Assembly (NCBI GenBank): GCA_037389465.1
Contig: JAZARR010000074.1
Coordinates: 186,001-250,000 of the forward strand
DNA length: 64,000 nucleotides
Reading direction: 5' to 3'
From: Baylisascaris procyonis
Taxonomy: Eukaryota; Nematoda; Chromadorea; Rhabditida; Ascarididae
In this document: positions 17,374-31,300 of the stretch, one piece after another
How the letters are laid out: each line of letters opens with the position of its first letter
Position numbering within the stretch: position 1 is the stretch's first letter
Notes under the pieces: model-generated
Databases searched by the model: none
The model's input: only the letters and a program-made list of their open reading frames with translations
Told to the model about the DNA's origin: nothing
Program-made: the position numbers and the translations under genes

Positions 17374-20300
17374 ATGATGTTGGCATGCGAGCTGAAAAAG
17401 CGATGTTGCTCAGGTCCGGGCTATGCTACTCCCGAGGATGCTTTTTTTAATGGTCCCAGAGAGAAGTTTCTTTTTGTGACATGCGCCAACACCAACCTCT
17501 CAAAGCCTGACATCATTGCATCTGTTGATGTGGATCCTACTAGCCCGACATTTTGCAAGGTTAATGCTTTCGTGTTCTTTATTTCAATCTCTGTGGTTGT
17601 TTTGAGTTTTGCGGGAGCTCGGAAAGGCTCCATTTTATATAGGCAGCATATTGTATGGCGAGCAATTCGACCCATATTTGAAAATAAACTCTAATTTGAT
17701 TTAATATAATCATCAAATCTAAATAATTTGCTCTCGCACAATTTTTTAAATTATGCACGTCTTCAGAATTTTCCATTCAGTGAATTTTATTTAATTTTAA
17801 GATGGAAATTCTTTCGATAAAAAGAATTAAAAGATATTCGGAGATATTGGCAACTTCACTGCCACTTTTTGTATTAGAAGGATGGAACTTGGGCAGTAGA
17901 AAAAACGGATTTAAAGGCTAAAATGACGCTTAAAAATTTTTTTCCGCATGCTTTTTATGAAAGTATTCAGCAGCTTTCTCAGTGCTTGTTTATCATTTCA
18001 TTGTGCATCATCTCTTCAAAGAATCATATATTTGCGACTGTTGTTTCTCTTCCCATCAAATTTGATGCAGAAATGGGAAATAGTTGCTTATGATGGTATG
18101 CGGCGAATACATACGTGCAAAATAAATAACCTTTTTAGATATGCAAATTCATTCTCACAGGATATGTTTTAAACGGCGCAGCTAAGTTTAGGTGATCAGT
18201 CGTGTGGATTTGCCAAACGTTGGCGATGAAGTGCACCACTCAGGATGGAATGCTTGTTCGAGCTGTTATGGCGATAAAAATGCGAAGCGCTCTCATCTTG
18301 TTGTGCCTTGTTTGCTTTCGTCTCGTATCTATTTCATTGACACATTGGATCCTAACAATCTGAAGCTTTATAAGGTTTAATCAATTTTTTTTAAAAGCAT
18401 TTAAAACTACGGGTGGAATTTTCCTATGAAAATTGATATCGAAGCAGTGTGATTGTTGCTGTTTCAAAATTTCGATAGTTAAAAAAACTAGGATGATAAT
18501 TCAAAAGTTTTTTGATGCTTCAACTTTATTGCTAACATCGACTGGCCAGCATATTTCACATGCAATGAAAATTATTTTTGAATGGATATCCTCAAGTAAT
18601 TTGAAATAGTCTCATATAAACGAGTGAAGTGCAAAGTTTGCTTATGAGAACAGCAACAAATTGGATTCGTTGTTTCATACAAATGATATATCATTATTGA
18701 AGACTTTGGAACCAGATGCAACGTTCACACACGATGTTGGTTTTCCTCATACGACGCATTGTCTTGCTGATGGCAATATTATGATGAGCACATTGAGCGA
18801 TGCGGATGGAAATCACAAAGGTAAATGCTCTTTTATAGATTTATTTACCGATTTTGTGTGATTTGGAGAAATTATCGGTTTTAAAATGGTGTGCACAATT
18901 CCATGAATAAAAAGAAGACTTGTTATAATGACTAAATGTTGGAAGGATCTCCGATGCTCTAATCTTATATGCATATATATGCGCTTTTACTCAATCCACT
19001 TACCAACAAAGGATCTATGAAATGCAATTTAAAAGAACTCGATAAATCCGCTTATCATCACAAGGAAATCCAGGTTAGAACAAATCTCCTAATCTTGACT
19101 GGTATATTTTCCATTCCATTAATTATGTATTATTCACTTTTCGCCATGTTCTTTTGTTGTTCTCATAAGTTTATAATAGTGATTACGATTATAGCTTAAA
19201 AGACTACCTTTATTTCAGTCTTTTCTTCGTTTTTAATGTTGACGAAACCTATGTGTTCGACATATTTCAACATCGTTTTCACGTTCATCTTTATGCCTTT
19301 ACTAGCATGCAAAAGCGTAATCTTTGACTTCTCCACGATTTAGCTGATGTGGCTCAACCATTTTTGACAGTTTTCTTCGAGTTTTCTTAAATCCTTTTTT
19401 ATGGGTTTTCAACGACGAATTGGAAATTAAACCGATGCAAAATGAATGGAAGCTAGCACTGCACCTCAACAATCCATAAGCAATCTGCGCATTAAAGAAT
19501 TTTCAGGTGACTTCTTCGTTATAAATGGCAAAAATTTTGACGCTGTTGGCACATGGATAGCGAAAGGTTCGAAGAAACCAGAATTCAACTACGACTTTTG
19601 GTATCAACCACGACAGAACGTTATGATCAGCAGTGAATGGGGAGCTCCTGCAGCCATCAAACAAGGATTTAACATGAAACACGTCCAACAAGGTTATCTA
19701 CACTTACATATCGGTTCGAGAATCTTTAATATTTTGGCATTAAAACTTAGAACTTCAGAACCAAAGGGTTTCTTATGGTTAAAGCGGTCGCTTGGAGACT
19801 GGAATGGCAATTTGTGGATCTCATTTCCACTGGATTTGAGTTAATCTCCGTTTGCAATGACAGTTCAGGCATTCAACTTTCATGCCGCAGTTACAAATTG
19901 TTTTTCATACCTTCTTTTTCCTATAACATTGATAAAATCTCAACTTGAGTAACCAACTTTCATACGTTCAAAAAGGATTTGTAGACTTGTATATGGGGAT
20001 GACCGATTTTTTCTAGTGCCAATTAGACGCTGATTCCGAACTGAAAGACTCAACCTTGTTGAAGTGATTTCTTATGCCACAACTGTGCACGCGAGGTACA
20101 AAAGCCTGTTGGGATGCTGAACTGGTAAACGCCAACAAGGACGGATGGCTCATCATTTCCAGCGCCCCGTCTATATCTCCACCGTGAAATCCACTCTGAC
20201 AAGTAGTCAATGTGTCAGAACGTTTGGATAGTGGAATAGTCAAACTTGAGCATCTTGCACGTAAGCCACGAGTACAACCACTGCGCTATTGCGGCATATG

Positions 20301-23300
20301 TCAGACCACCGCATGTATCTTATTTCTGATTTGCATAATGTCAGTCCTTCGAACCAGTCGCTTTAATAAAAGGGAGGAAGGTGAAAGAGGATTTCCCTAT
20401 ATAACACAATAAATGGCGATGAAAATATGGGCTTGTTGGCAAATTTATAGAAAAGAAAATATTTGGAATGACGTCGATGGGATTCTAATATGAGGGCGGA
20501 ATAAGTGCACATTTTCTAAGTTTGCAATTTCCTCATTAAATGAAAAAGAGATAATTTGCATCTAAAAACTGAAAAAAGTGAAGTGTGCAAGTGTTGAGTG
20601 ACCAGCTTGTCTTTCTGTAAACTTTCTTCTGAAGAAAGTCATATGCAAATATTCTAGGCCTTTATGGGAGTAAAATTCACATTTGGGATTGGAAGGAGCA
20701 TGTACTGAAACAGTCGATTGAATTGGATCCTTGTTATGGAGCTGTACCGCTTGAGGTGCGCTTCCTTCATGAGCCAACATCGACCCATTGCTTCGTTGGA
20801 ACGGCTCTCGGCTCTACCGTTTATCACATTTATAAACTTCAGGTTTCGATTTCTCTTCACCTGGCGATATTAATGGAAATCATTCCCTTAGGAGCATTCT
20901 TCTCCCATTTCCTTTGATATTGAAAATGGATTTTCACTGACGAAATTTTCAAATTCCTTCAACAAATTAATGGCAAACATGAAAAGATGAAAGAATCTAC
21001 CATCGCTTTCGCTCTCAAATATTCGCTAAATGTTGTAGATCTGTAGCGGAAGTACCAGAGGGTTCGTATTTGGTGTTGAAAACGTTTCACCTCATTTAAT
21101 TTCATTTATTATTTTGTGGCACAGAACATCTTTTCACATCGTATAAAAATTAAACGGAATAAACGAAAATTAAATTCTTTGATTAATTAACTCCTGATCT
21201 TTACAAGGAAGTAAGGAAAATGGAGAACACGAGAAATCGTCCAATTTTGAGTTAGGAATCAACAATGATAGAAATACATTAGAAATGGAACGGTGAGAAG
21301 ACTGGTGAGTCAAACATTCTACTGACAGGTTATTCCGCATCGAGCATATTCAAAACGAAACGAAATTGCATCATTTCTTGGATGTAGAAAAATCAGAAGC
21401 ATAAAACCACAACGTTTTTCGGCAAACTACTTATTTCCAACTTGGAGAATGGTGAGGCGAATTCTGCTGCACATTTATTCTTGTTAAGAAGGTACCCACA
21501 CGCCATATTTTCAGAACAAATGTTATACATAAAAAGGTTGCAGGATGAAGAACGTTACACGGCGGAGAAGGTGATTGTAATACCGCCAAAGACCGTTGAA
21601 AATTGGATGTTCTCCGAGATGCCGGCACTCATCACCGACATTCTAATATCTATGGATGATAAATTCCTCTATATTTCATGTTGGATACATGGCGATGTAC
21701 GCCAATACGATATATCAGATCCATTCAAACCGAAACTTGTTGGGCAGGTATGATCTTGGATTAATTTAATGATATCTTGCATGCACATTGCACTATTTCT
21801 GTGCCATAAAGTGCATATTAGGCATAAGCACTCCTATTATTCTGAAAGTGGTTCCTTTGAAGAGCCTATCAACTATCGGCAGCGATTTCGTTCTGATTTC
21901 CTGCATGTGTTGAAAACTGAGGCTCAATTATTGTTATTATAATATGTATCCGGGAGTGCCTCTTCTTTACAGTTCTTTGTTGATTAAATGACATTAATAA
22001 CGATATCTAAGCTATGAAAACTTGATTTACAATTTCTCGACGTTCATGAATAAAAGCAAACGTTTCAATTAGGGCGAATTGGAAAGACAGTAAAGTTAAT
22101 TATTCTTCTCTTTCGGTGGTTTTATCGTTTAGCATAAATGCAAATTTTGCCTCGAAACGTCCAAACATGGTCGCCGTTCGCTATCAGATGAACGATAAGC
22201 TAATTTAGTTAAGAATATTTATCTTGCAGGTCTTTATTGGAGGTAGTATAAATGACGAGACGATGGTGAACGTAAAGAACGATCCGGAACTCGAGGTTAT
22301 TTTCTATTACTGGATTTCGATGAAAGTTGACCCATCTACTTTTCGCATACTTCTGTAGGAATAAAAAAACACCGAAAAGTGCTTAGCATTATTCATCAAA
22401 GAACAGCCGATTTATTTTACCACCGAAAAATTACACCGAAAATTTTGTATCATTTTGAGTAGAGATTTATTTAAAAAATGTTTCCGCGTTGGTAGTTCCG
22501 CATTAAAGAGAATAAGTAGTTTAAATGAATATTCTGTTATCATGGCTTCGATGAGATGTTGTTACTAATATGCTCTAATAAAGGAGTGATATATTTATAT
22601 ATATATATATATATATATTTATTTATATTAATACCTGAACTGAGCGTGTACCATTCGGCTTTATAGAGATTGATTTCACCACTTTTCCATGTGAAACAAG
22701 GAATAATCTTTAAGGAACGTCCGGCAGCGCGATACGTGAAAGGTCAACGCATAGAAGGAGGTCCTCAGATGCTGCAGCTGAGTCTGGATGGCAAACGATT
22801 ATACGTCACCACTTCGTTGTTTCGTAAATGGGATGAGCAATTCTACCCAAAAATGAAAAAGTAACATCAATATTTTATACTTGAAAGCACAACTATTCGA
22901 AAGCGAAATCAAGATATGCTCACATACCCACCAAAATGACAACACTACTTATATTTCCCTAAATTGGTGAAAAGTAGAAAGGAAAAGAGATATCGATGCG
23001 TAAAACGGATGTCATCCTTCAAATAGTAAGCTACTGGCATATCCAATCGGCCTATTTCGTAACTACGCCTTTAAATCGTATGGTCGAATTTATACTGACA
23101 CCGTTACTCTAGCAGATATTTTGACAGCAAAGAAACTCTTAGCAATTGTTCTAGCATCTATCTGCTTAAGGACTGGCTCGAGGATGGTTAAAATCGATGT
23201 CAATACGAACGAGGGAGGGCTCAAGCTCGATGAGGAATTTCTTGTTGATTTCGGCGCCATTCCTGGAGGACCGTTCTATGCACATGAAATGCGATATCCA

Positions 23301-23333
23301 GATGGTGATTGCACATCCGACATATGGGTATAA
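17374..23333 (+). CDS. SELENBP1: Selenium-binding protein / methanethiol oxidase, complete, 9 exons
   Basis: This is the cytosolic SELENBP1 family, which oxidises methanethiol to formaldehyde, H2S and H2O2 (SEMO-1 in C. elegans). Exons are 17374-17559, 18192-18374, 18703-18820, 19507-19692, 20658-20842, 21544-21747, 22230-22295, 22715-22860 and 23171-23333. All phases match and give 478 aa (human 472). Landmarks are [19 protein letters not shown] near the N-terminus, [13 protein letters not shown] with Cys61 equivalent to human Cys57, [14 protein letters not shown] with the CSSC pair at 84-87, [35 protein letters not shown], the pair [14 protein letters not shown] and [16 protein letters not shown], and the C-terminal CTSDIWV. 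Two adjacent ATGs (17374, 17377) could start it. An acceptor-like TTACAG ends at 17368, so the leader may be spliced or trans-spliced there. All key cysteines and histidines I can compare are kept. Confidence 0.95.
22597..22618. repeat. Short (TA)n tract in an intron
   Basis: About 11 TA units lie in intron 7 of the selenium-binding-protein gene, flanked by AT-rich sequence. It is simple-sequence filler. Confidence 0.85.
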
Positions 23334-24081
23334 AACAAAGAACATCTCACAGGAAAATCATGAGGATTTCCACCGATGAAATATTTGAAGGATTTGTTGA
23401 GCGGAATATTCACGCAATGAATGTTTCTAGCAGGCATAGTTTATTAACTCTTTTACAAACTGTTCCTATACGATGTCGGCAATGGAAATGCTGTTGCGGC
23501 ATTTAATGATTCATTGTGTGTTCCAAAAGATTAAAGATAACGAGGTGAATACTGTTGTCAACAGAAAAAGACATCGTTTCTTTATCCTCCTTGCTTATAT
23601 CTTCCATAGCCATCCGGAAAGTTAACCTCCCGAACAAAAACCACGAATTTCCTTCTTCGATAATCATTCTTTTATATACGTTCCCCAAACGAATCAACGA
23701 CGATTCCAAGAGAGTGCAAACATTAGAAGCCCCGCAGCCTATAAACAGAAAACAAAACACTTTGAATGTTTTCTTTCCCACTTCGTTGTCAAACACAAAA
23801 ACGTCACGAATCAAAGACTTAATGGGAACAATTACGATTAATTGCTTCCTTTTTCATGTCTTCAAAGAATCCTTTGCATTTTTCTGCGAAGAACGAAGTG
23901 CTCTTCATGAATAATTGCTTTTCGAATTTTAATGATAACGATAATGCTATTTCCCAGTTAATCAATACATTCAATGCAGCTCTGCTTTCCATTCAAAGTA
24001 TTTCCTATATCAGCAACCAACAATATTATATAAATGTGCCTTCTCATCCTCGGAAAAGCTTTTTTACCTGTAAGGCGCTAA

Positions 24082-24087
24082 TTTATT
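24082..24087 (-). terminator. Candidate poly(A) signal, RPAP1
   Basis: TTTATT on the plus strand reads AATAAA on the minus strand. I saw no closer canonical signal in the 1.3 kb after the RPAP1 stop, but a variant signal nearer the gene is possible. Confidence 0.3.
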
Positions 24088-24090
24088 CAC

Positions 24091-24096
24091 AATAAA
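24091..24096 (+). terminator. Candidate poly(A) signal, selenium-binding protein
   Basis: AATAAA lies 758 bp after the stop codon and is the first canonical signal I see on the plus strand after the gene. It sits just 3 bp from the mirror-strand signal. Confidence 0.45.
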
Positions 24097-25376
24097 GACG
24101 AACTTCGACAAATTCCAACTTAACCGAACTTCCAAACTTTATATTCACAAATCAACGCACACATATTTGTGCAAAGGGATTTACAGAGAGAATAAAATGA
24201 GGTTTTATTCAAAACATTAGTGAAGAGGGAACCCGCATTTAACCCAACAAACATTGGCGGTGCTACTTGCATCTGCTTTTAATTAGCCTACTGAGCTCGA
24301 AATCTCTTTTTTGATTCTCTATGATTAACCAAATACTAATATTCAAACTAATATTCTTAGAAGTGATAAGTTCTTTATCTCCCTCATCACAGATCAGAAT
24401 GACTAACAGTCAGTATCTGATAAAGGATGATGGATCGTAAGTTGGCGAGAAGAATTCGGAGCTTGACCTTTCGCCTTATCTCCTCCCCTTTCACATTAAC
24501 CATTCCTTTTTCAACTCTTAAGCAACCTTTCGTATCACCCGCTTAAATCGCTTATCACTGAGGACTTTTTCGCCAGTATAAGATATGCGTTAAGACATTC
24601 GTATGTGTTGAAACAATTCCATAACAAAAACTACAAAAATCTGAACAGTTACAATACTGCTTAATTTACATCTGCAAGCGCACTCTGTAATTTACAGTTG
24701 CAATCTGCCGGCGACCACATTTCGAATTATATCGACGAGTATATCGAATTCTTTGATCCTTTCACGATCCTACAATGCGATATTACTTCAGCAATAGTTT
24801 TCCGCCATCAAACAACAATATTGCGCCCAAGCTACATATAAGAAATCCTCAAGCAAACATGAGGTATGCATATATTTCTATGCACACATAAGAAATGCTG
24901 CAGCATCGCTCAGCCTACAGGTTAAAGCTCCATATATCACTATAAGGCAACTTATAAAACTAAGAGCAACTGAATTAACAAAACATTCACAAAAAAGGAT
25001 TAACAGAATCTGAAATACATCACAAGCAATCAATGCAGTAAATCGCTGGCAACGATCAAATTAAAGGTTAATAATGTTTTTGCAGAGTAATGAGACATTC
25101 ATTATTAAGCGGTGTGGAAAATAATTATTTCATCGAGCCACATGGCATATTTCTAAACTCCAATCAGCTCAATTCTATAAATTTGTCAGACTGCAAGCGA
25201 AAGGAAACATCTTAGCAGCAGAGTAAAAATCTCATACTTTCTCATGCTATATTATGGCCTTTGAACCTTAATAACTTAGAAACTATTCGCACTCTTAAAT
25301 GATAACGGCCTTAACTTCATTAAGCAAGAATGAGAGTCGAGTCACTGCCTTTCAAAAACATCGAGAATGGTGCAAA

Positions 25377-28300
25377 TTATTTGACGATTAGCAAAAAATG
25401 AGTAAAAAAAGAACTTTCAAATAAATATTTAAAAAAACCAACAATGAACGGATTGGTTTGCGTATCGCCTTTGGAGTGCCTCTTTACGAAATAACCGAGC
25501 TCGGTGGCCGCAATTTCAAAGAGGAGTGGATTACGATCACGAGTCACTTCATTGTTACGAATCGCTGCCGCATACATTGCAAGCAATTGCGAATATTGAG
25601 CATAGTATTGATCCTCCATCTCCTCGCTCCAATAGTCTCGCATAGATGTCAAATGTTGCAGCAAAAAATCCTGAATTCGAATATCCTGGACCTTAGTAAA
25701 CCAACCACCGCTGTCCTGCTCTGATATTAGTGACTTTCTCATTTCTGCAGGATTTCCTTTCGTTTAAGCCATAAAAAATGCACATATCTCTGCAAGCTAT
25801 TGAAGAATGCACAAGGTGAATATGTGAGGCAAATCGAATTTCTGCAAACTTAAAAAGACATAATAATATTTGGTGGCTAAATATGAGGATGACAAAAATA
25901 GGTCACACAAGCATTCAGGCGATCTCAGAGACGCCATCTAACCTCTGCGGAAATAAAACGATAGGCAATAGATGAAAGGGGAACAGTGATTTCAGTAGTT
26001 CCCATGCATTCCAAAATAATTGTACATAACTTACAGCCGATCCTTTGCCAAGCGTCATTTGTCGTATAATTTTCCTTTCAGGAGACCATAAGGCACATCT
26101 CATCATCAATGAATCCATAAGAGTTGAGTTCATATAAGCGCCGATGAGTAATACCAATGAGAAGAGCTCATCTCCCACAGCGAATTCTTCAAAATGCCGC
26201 ATAAGGTCTTCATAGCTGCAATCGACAACTTCCTAATATCATTTCGATTAAAAACTTCTCACTTCGACTTGCAAATCGATTCCAGCCGATAATGCGACAT
26301 AAAGCAATCCATCTAATTTGGTGCTGTAACAGGAAGGGGGAAGGCGGGGGGGGGGAGGGGGGAGGGAAAGAAAGACTGATAGATAACTGTCATATTTTGT
26401 CGCTGAGATTTGGCCCCGCAGAAGTGTGACAACACAACGATTTGCTGTCAACGCCACCACATGAGCAATGCGCACTCAAAGAAAGGCTTGGATAATATGC
26501 AGTTCTTGTTTGCAAACTTCGTTCACTCATATTCCTCCAAAAAAGTGACCAGCATAACTTTGTTGAATACTCATTTTGAAAGAAGTGAGTGGAAAAATTC
26601 ATCAGTGTACTGCTTTTCGATTCGCCCATAACCGTAGAGGGAGAAAATTGGGAAATCAAGAAAAACCGAAAGAAAACAGGAAGCATTTTTAATGTAAGAC
26701 GTTCTCAACAATAAACAAAGATTTCCTCTACATCTCTGTTTTTCCTCCATTTCCTAGTCACGAACATGAAACGTTTGAGAGTGGAAAGGAATGGAATCGA
26801 AAGATAATTTCATGGATAGCTAAATGATATAATATATAAAACATATGAAGATGAAAGAAGCATTCTTACTTTATTTTATGGAAACATCATTGGTATGAAG
26901 AAATGACTTGAGACTAAAATATGTGAACATTCATCGTTTGTTATTGTTTACTGCGGGGTCGATTTGAAGAGGGCTCCGACCAGACTATCTGGTTTCGTAG
27001 TACCAAGTCACTCCAACTAAGGGCCTCATAGGAACGAGGGCGGTGGAGCAAGTTGGAACTCTCCTCTTGAGTGGAACAACGATGAATCGACTAGCCAGTA
27101 TCCGATGGGCAGAAGACGAGCCTGGGCCCTGACCTTCACGCTACCTTACAAACTTCACTTAAAGGAAGTGGAAGCGATATGAAGAGACATCTATTCGTAA
27201 TGAATGCTTTGTCGATTAAAGTAAATAAAATTAAAGTAAATATGTGAACACTTTCGGGCACTTAGCTGATATAATTTCCTGAAAATAAAAAATTTACAAT
27301 GGCATGAAGGCATCTAGCTTAGCGATTGGCTCCGTGGCAATTAGATTGAGTTCACCATGCTTCGCCTTAGGTATGACGTAACTGCAGAAGAGACGATCTG
27401 CGCATGCTTTTACCACATCATCATTGAACACTTCCGGTCCTGAAAACGAAATAATTATGGAAACACAAGTTGCAGGAGGCTCACGTGAGACAAACACACG
27501 AGCAGCAACTAAACTTGAATTCAAAATACTTCGATATGATCGAGAATTTATCAAAGAGGGCCAAAAAATTTCACATACTGCAGTGAACAATCCGTCCTCT
27601 GCTACATTTCAAATCCAGGGCATTACTGTAGACGATACTTTGAAGTTGAAATCACCTGCACAACCTCAACTTACCAACTATGTTTTCTCCTCCACCTTTC
27701 ATCCCGCATGTCAAGGTTCATGTGTTAGTCCGAACCTCAAAAAGCGTTCCTCAAATTTGGAGGAAAGGATCAAGCCATGGTAACCAATAACACTTCACAT
27801 GCAGCCAACTAATAAACAAATTATTTACCGATAAGAAAGATTTCAGCGAGTCGAACGTACACATCTTCAACCTTGTTACACATATGGAATAAAGATCCCC
27901 TCTCGGTCAGCATCAGTAAGCTCCACAACATACACAAGCGTACGACCACCACATCCTCGACCGCTACTTGGCTGCAAATTTTCTGATTCTAACTTTCACT
28001 GAAAACGTATGGTGGGCAAGCAAGTAAGCACAAAAACAACCCTGGTGAAGCGGCTGAGCTGCAATCTTTTTAATTAAAGCTGAAATGAGCGGTTTTCAAC
28101 AGTGAAACCTTCTATTAAAAACCCAGTGGTCCTTTTCAATAAGCACTAACTGAATTTTAATTTCTCAAACATGGCAACACGTTACAGAAGAGATGACTTA
28201 GACATGACACGACGACTTAGAAGTCAGTGACCCATTTCCGCTAGAGAAACTATCAATTAGTGGGATGCTTCATTGTGTAACAGAGTTCTTCAAATAATAA

Positions 28301-31300
28301 TGAGAGAATAAAGAATACCAGTCTGCTTGAAGTGCTGTTCAGTAAACACAGAGTTTCATTTTGCTGTCAAACAAAGAATTACCCTCACTAAACAAACGTT
28401 ATGAACGCGTATGGATAGGGCACAAGCTAAAATACGAGGCCACTAGAAGGCTCAAAATATTTCATTTGTGAGAGGGAGGGGGTTAAAGACATTGGGTTAC
28501 GGCAGGGATGGACCCATAAATTAAGCTTCTTCAGCGATGTCTAATCGATCACAATGCAAATCGACTGTCAGCCATGCCATTAAATATAAAAAGCCAGTTA
28601 GGTATTTTTTAATGAAAACAGGATCATAAAAAAATGAAGTGAATGACTCACAAGTCCTTCTGGCAAGTGTCCAGCACCTTTCTTATTGGCAAAAGAGTCC
28701 ACGCGCCGTCTGTAACCGGGTTTAGGCCATCCATGAATTGATATGTGATGGCACCACTTTCGCTATTCCTAAATTTCAAAAAGAAAAACAATGCAATTGT
28801 CACCCGACTATTACTATAACAAAAGGGATTCGACTGCTTCAATATCAGTCAGTGATTTCTTCACGTTCCATTACCACTGCAGATTTTATATTCAAATTTT
28901 TCACATCATTACACTACAATGTTTGTTGGATTCAACGAAGACACGAACAACTGGAAGGCTTTAATTGTTTGCATTGACAGATTAACAGAAGCCGGAATTC
29001 CCGAAGGATAATGGTCATCGAACATTGTAACGTTTCAGCACTATCAGAAAGAAAAGCAACCAATAGTCTGAATTAAACAGTTTCTGATCTCGACTGAAGG
29101 TTGAATCAAGATCCGATTTTCCCCTGACCAAGAGGAAATGGGTTAAAGCCCGTTCCGCATCTGAGTGAGTGACTGACCTTCACCCCTCCTATGTCAGTAA
29201 CTGGTTTAAACCGTCTAAACGGTGAGGAATTGACTGCTACTCCTCATTTCGATCTCGCTCCTGATGGGAGGCGGAGGCGAGACCCAAATGGGGAGTGAAA
29301 ATTAATAAACTTACATTAAAATTCATATCTCTCAAGTTTACATCGAAGTTTGAGCTTAATAGACTTCAGGTCAAAGTTTACAATTACTCGGGTTTTTATT
29401 TGTTTGTTTGCAAATCCGTGAAATCCTCTAGCAGATATACATCAATGATACCTTTACATATGAGACATCATAACACTAATTCCTCGTATAGTATTCATCA
29501 GGACCCATCGAAATTTAAGTGAATATAGCCGTTAACTTAAAGTAGTGCAAGTGGATGATAGATGCCGTTGCCATTAACGCCAAACCATTAGCAACAAACT
29601 TATTTGCACATCAGATTAAGCGATTTAGAATGAATAAACGAACATTTCCTCGAGGTAGAGACCCTTTATAGCCGGCAGATTTGAACGAGCCATTTCCAGC
29701 AGTTCGTCATTCCCCTCATAACCTCTGAAAGTTCATTCTAGAAGAAAGTACACAACTGAATGGCAGTATTTAAAAGGTTTGACAATGAACTCCTATCTAA
29801 AATAAAAAGTAAAACCTGGATTCCTTAAATAAATGTTTTTCTTTGACGTTTAAATATAAAGTTGATTATTAAAAGCGGTGAAATGTGAGCGTAAAAGAAG
29901 GCGACTCACTCGAGTGGTGCGAGGAAGCTATCGAATAGTCTTACAATATTTTGTTGTTGACGAGGAATGATTCGCCGCAGACATTTCGAAGCAAAATCTA
30001 GTTGTACCGCTTCCTAAAACAAAACAAAACAAAAAAAAAAGAAATAATGGCACAATATCGCAATCAGTCCTTTTCGCAGTTCTTGGCAGTCAGCAACTTA
30101 TAAGATCAACCTACTCAAAGACATCTTCAAGCATAGTTAACATTATGTAGATATTGCTTCGTTACCAAACCTCAATTTGCGAAATGGTAGATGATTATAG
30201 ATTTATTTATGCATATGCAATTTAATTTATTCACTCATATACCTAACAGAAGTCGCTCTAACGATTGCAACTATCCGCTAAATGAATTTTAGTAATTACC
30301 CATCGCACGCAGATTGCAAAGTAAACCCCACCATTCTTCCAATCAATCTGCAATGCTTCACAATGTTAACAATCGATTCGTAGTAATTAAGTTCAAGTTG
30401 TAATGCTCATGCTCAAGTTGCAGTACTCAAGACCGAGTTGCAGTGCTTATTGGATCAACTTCAAGTTGCAACACTATGAAAACTGAACGAAAACTACTGC
30501 AATTTGAGATAAAATTAAGGGTATGCCTTACGATGGCAAGACGAGTATATGCAGCATCCTTATCGTCACAAGCATACGATTTTCCAGCTGCTGCAGCCAC
30601 TTTTGTGGGAAATACCTCGAGTTCCTTCACTTTATCCTCTACAACCGCCTCCTTGCTTCTAACCTCTTGTTCTTCCTTCACGAACTCTTCTACTCGCTCT
30701 TTGCCCATATCGCGTATTTGTTTGAACCGAGATTCTACAAGAGCAAATTTTTTGAACTGCACTCCCTCTAACACAATAAACTCAAAGTTGTAGCATATGA
30801 AGCATTTCAAATAAAGATTCAACAATAGTGAAAATGATTTAAAAATATGCTCATTTTTATGATGACCGACAGATGGCAATTGCAAAGATAAAGACGCAGG
30901 GTGCAAACGACAGAGGGAATGGACAACCTTAGGCGGGTGAAACCTTCGATCATACAACTGCTCGTTCACTTCCATTTCTGCCCTAAGCTCATACCAACTC
31001 CAATTAATGCATTTACTGAATCTCTCCGTTGAATGATTACCTAAAGTTGGGAAAAACCTAAAGAGCTTGCTTGGATTGTCGAATTATTAATGCACTGCTT
31101 TTTGATAGTTGGAAAAGCATAGAACTTCTCGAAATGGAGGGCTGAGAGAAAGGAGAGGGTCTACCACGACAGCGTATTCATGCAGTTATCGCTAATTTCT
31201 TTCTCTTTCTTCTATAGCTATGTGCAATCTTTTTTCTCAATAAATAGTCTAAAATTGGCAGCTATCTCTTCTGTTGTTTTCAAAGCTTCGTCCTCGTTTC

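Larger units (their letters stand above)
23334..25376. other. Gap between convergent genes
   Basis: This stretch lies between the stop codons of the selenium-binding protein (+) and RPAP1 (-). Open frames of about 100-120 codons occur on both strands between 23503 and 23914 but overlap each other and match nothing I know. Adjacent poly(A) signals for the two strands lie at 24082-24096. Confidence 0.5.
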
